Source of the DNA: Prescottella equi
GTDB lineage: Bacteria; Actinomycetota; Actinomycetes; Mycobacteriales; Mycobacteriaceae
Length of the DNA stretch: 64,000 nt
Direction: 5' to 3'
Assembly: GCF_002094305.1 (NCBI RefSeq)
Contig: NZ_LWTX01000004.1
Coordinates: 62,001 to 126,000, forward strand
This document shows, in pieces, positions 62,629 through 64,000 of the stretch; the first letter of the stretch is position 1, and every line of letters starts with the position of its first letter. Below the pieces are notes generated by a model. That model made no database searches. It saw nothing but the letters and a program-made list of their open reading frames with translations, and was not told the origin of the DNA. The position numbers were made by a program, and so were the translations under genes.

Positions 62629-63198
62629 TCAGGAATCCTTGCGCCGCACCGATTCTTCGACCAGATCGAGGACGGCCGAGAGATTCTCGGCCCCGTGCCC
62701 CGACGCGATGCGGGCGATGAGACCGTCGAGGACCAGGTCGAGGTAGTCGAGCAGGACGTCGGTGGGCAGGTCGTCGCGCAGACGTCCGGCGGACTTCTGG
62801 CGCTCGAGCCGGCGCACGGTGGCCTCGGTGAGTTCGGCGCTGCGCTGAGTCCAGTCGCGGGCGAACTCGGGATCGGTGCGCAGGCGCCGGGCGATCTCGA
62901 GTCGAGTGCCGAGCCAGTCGAACTGGTCGGGGGACGCGAGCATGTCGCGCATCACCTGGACGAGGCCGCCCTCGGCGACGACGTCGGCCATCCGCTTGGC
63001 GTCCTCGTGGGCGAGCGCGAGGAACAGCCCGTCCTTGTCCTTGAAATGGTGGAAGATCGCACCGCGTGAGAGCCCGGTGGTCTCCTCGAGCCGGCGCACG
63101 GTCGCGCCGTCGTAGCCGTACTGCGCGAAGCACTGGCGGGCGCCGTCGAGGATCTGGCTCCGTCGCGCCGCGAGATGGTCTTCGCTGACCTTGGGCAC
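62629..63198 (-). CDS. acnR: TetR-family regulator, AcnR-like
   Basis: A 189-residue TetR regulator. The N-terminal HTH is ILDGARQCFAQYGYDG then TVRRLEETTGLSRGAIFHHF. In Corynebacterium glutamicum AcnR represses aconitase, and the gene next to acn in M. tuberculosis (Rv1474c) is the same type. The gene order here, acn then tetR, agrees. It starts at a GTG with AAAGGAAG 8 bases upstream, and a 12-bp palindrome overlaps that site. The ligand is thought to be citrate or a metal in corynebacteria; not shown here. Confidence 0.85.
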   Translation of the reverse strand: MPKVSEDHLAARRSQILDGARQCFAQYGYDGATVRRLEETTGLSRGAIFHHFKDKDGLFLALAHEDAKRMADVVAEGGLVQVMRDMLASPDQFDWLGTRLEIARRLRTDPEFARDWTQRSAELTEATVRRLERQKSAGRLRDDLPTDVLLDYLDLVLDGLIARIASGHGAENLSAVLDLVEESVRRKDS

Positions 63199-63209
63199 AG
63201 CCGACTTCC

Positions 63210-63221
63210 TTTCGTACGAAA
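63210..63221. promoter_or_regulatory. Perfect 12-bp palindrome before the TetR gene
   Basis: TTTCGTACGAAA is a perfect palindrome placed 11 bases upstream of the TetR start codon, overlapping its ribosome binding site. It contains the GTAC core I recall in AcnR operators. It could serve autoregulation. Confidence 0.5.
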
Positions 63222-63227
63222 CTGCAA

Positions 63228-63261
63228 CGGCGGGCCCGAGACTGACGTCCCGAGCCCGCCG
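63228..63261 (-). terminator. Hairpin after acn
   Basis: Arms of 15 bases (63228-63242 and 63247-63261) pair with two G-U wobbles in the minus-strand RNA around a 4-base loop. It separates acn from the TetR gene. Confidence 0.75.
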
Positions 63262-63309
63262 TCAGCGCACTGGATGATCCGGAAGGACCCGGATCACACG
63301 ATCAGGTGA

Positions 63310-64000
63310 CTAGCCCCGGATCATGTTGCGCAGCACGTACTGCAGGATGCCGCCGTTGCGGTAGTAGTCCGCCTCGCCGGGGGTGTCGATGCGGACGACC
63401 GCGTCGAACTCGACCTTGCTGCCGTCGGCCTTGGTCGCGGTGACCTTGACCGTCTTCGGGGTGACGCCCTCGTTCAGCTTGGTGATGCCGGCGATGTCGA
63501 ACACCTCGGTGCCGTCCAGGCCCAGCGACGCGGCGGACTCGCCGGCCGGGAACTGCAGCGGCACGACGCCCATACCGATCAGGTTGGAGCGGTGGATGCG
63601 CTCGAACGACTCGGTGATGACGGCCTTGACGCCGAGCAGGCTGGTGCCCTTGGCGGCCCAGTCACGCGACGAACCGGAGCCGTACTCCTTGCCGCCCAGC
63701 ACGACCAGCGGGATGCCGGCCTTCTGGTAGTTCTGCGACGCGTCGTAGATGAACGCCTGCGGCGCACCCTCCTGGGTGAAGTCGCGGGTGTAGCCACCCG
63801 AGACGCCGTCGAGCAGCTGGTTCTGCAGGCGGATGTTCGCGAACGTGCCGCGGATCATCACCTCGTGGTTACCGCGACGCGAGCCCAGGGAGTTGTAGTC
63901 CTTGCGCTCGACACCGTTGGCGTCCAGGTACTGCGCGGCCGGGGTGCCGGGCTTGATCGGGCCGGCCGGCGAGATGTGGTCGGTGGTGACCGAGTCGCCG
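63310..64000 (-). CDS. acn: Aconitate hydratase, 3' part
   Basis: The window ends inside aconitase, which isomerises citrate and isocitrate with a 4Fe-4S cluster. About 230 C-terminal residues are seen, including [52 protein letters not shown] and [14 protein letters not shown], all standard swivel-domain motifs of the AcnA/IRP group. The reading frame continues past 64000. It depends on Fe-S supply and may be controlled by the adjacent TetR regulator. Confidence 0.96.
   Translation of the reverse strand, partial: GDSVTTDHISPAGPIKPGTPAAQYLDANGVERKDYNSLGSRRGNHEVMIRGTFANIRLQNQLLDGVSGGYTRDFTQEGAPQAFIYDASQNYQKAGIPLVVLGGKEYGSGSSRDWAAKGTSLLGVKAVITESFERIHRSNLIGMGVVPLQFPAGESAASLGLDGTEVFDIAGITKLNEGVTPKTVKVTATKADGSKVEFDAVVRIDTPGEADYYRNGGILQYVLRNMIRG

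Overview
The window is high-GC DNA from an actinobacterium of the Mycobacteriales, most likely Rhodococcus or a close Nocardia-type relative. The evidence is the long run of genes in the order I recall for the Mycobacterium tuberculosis Rv1406-Rv1475c region, a MptB-type lipomannan mannosyltransferase, an OpcA/Zwf pair, WhiA, many GTG starts and many apparently leaderless promoters. I saw no tRNA, rRNA, CRISPR array, insertion sequence or prophage.

Region by region. (1) 1-2501 holds fmt and rsmB, overlapping by 4 bp. (2) 2502-12190 is an accessory block between rsmB and rpe, which I recall as neighbours in mycobacteria. It contains a small DUF4235 membrane protein, a tightly coupled minus-strand four-gene module (glycosyltransferase, acyl-CoA-dehydrogenase-like protein, PIG-L deacetylase, NodS-like methyltransferase), and a sugar and fermentation set (phosphoketolase, zinc alcohol dehydrogenase, GH65 disaccharide phosphorylase). 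(3) 12191-21936 returns to the conserved order: rpe, the riboflavin genes ribD-ribE-ribBA-ribH, a PH-domain membrane protein, then uvrC-rapZ-yvcK-whiA. (4) 22078-25148 is the glycolytic operon gap-pgk-tpiA, closed by a strong hairpin. (5) 25224-27196 is a tandem pair of secreted tyrosine phosphatases on the minus strand, inserted between tpiA and secG. (6) 27428-33151 holds secG, a PPOX-fold flavin or F420 oxidoreductase, ppc, a divergent MarR/hydrolase pair and small hypotheticals. (7) 33161-39594 is the minus-strand pentose phosphate operon tkt-tal-zwf-opcA-pgl. (8) 39799-48480 covers haem O/A synthesis (ctaB, ctaA), a quinone oxidoreductase, a secreted Gly/Ser-rich protein, a two-gene ABC exporter and mptB. 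(9) 48602-55550 is the complete SUF iron-sulfur operon sufR-B-D-C-S-U-T plus a DUF1990 gene. (10) 55558-64000 holds ku, a secreted phosphodiesterase, a lycopene cyclase/SDR pair, an ABC-F ribosome factor with a possible leader peptide, a small HTH protein, two small membrane proteins, a TetR regulator resembling AcnR, and the 3' end of aconitase.

Together the conserved parts cover central carbon metabolism (glycolysis, pentose phosphate pathway, anaplerosis, TCA entry), cofactor supply (flavin, haem A, Fe-S) and translation start and repair. The Fe-S operon and the nearby aconitase with its regulator fit one iron/redox theme.

The best candidate for an undescribed system is the four-gene module at 2858-5971. 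Its three junctions are all 4-bp stop/start overlaps, and its enzyme set suggests a small modified glycoside. Other leads are the leader peptide before the ABC-F gene, the duplicated secreted phosphatases, and a RapZ whose P-loop lacks the usual lysine.
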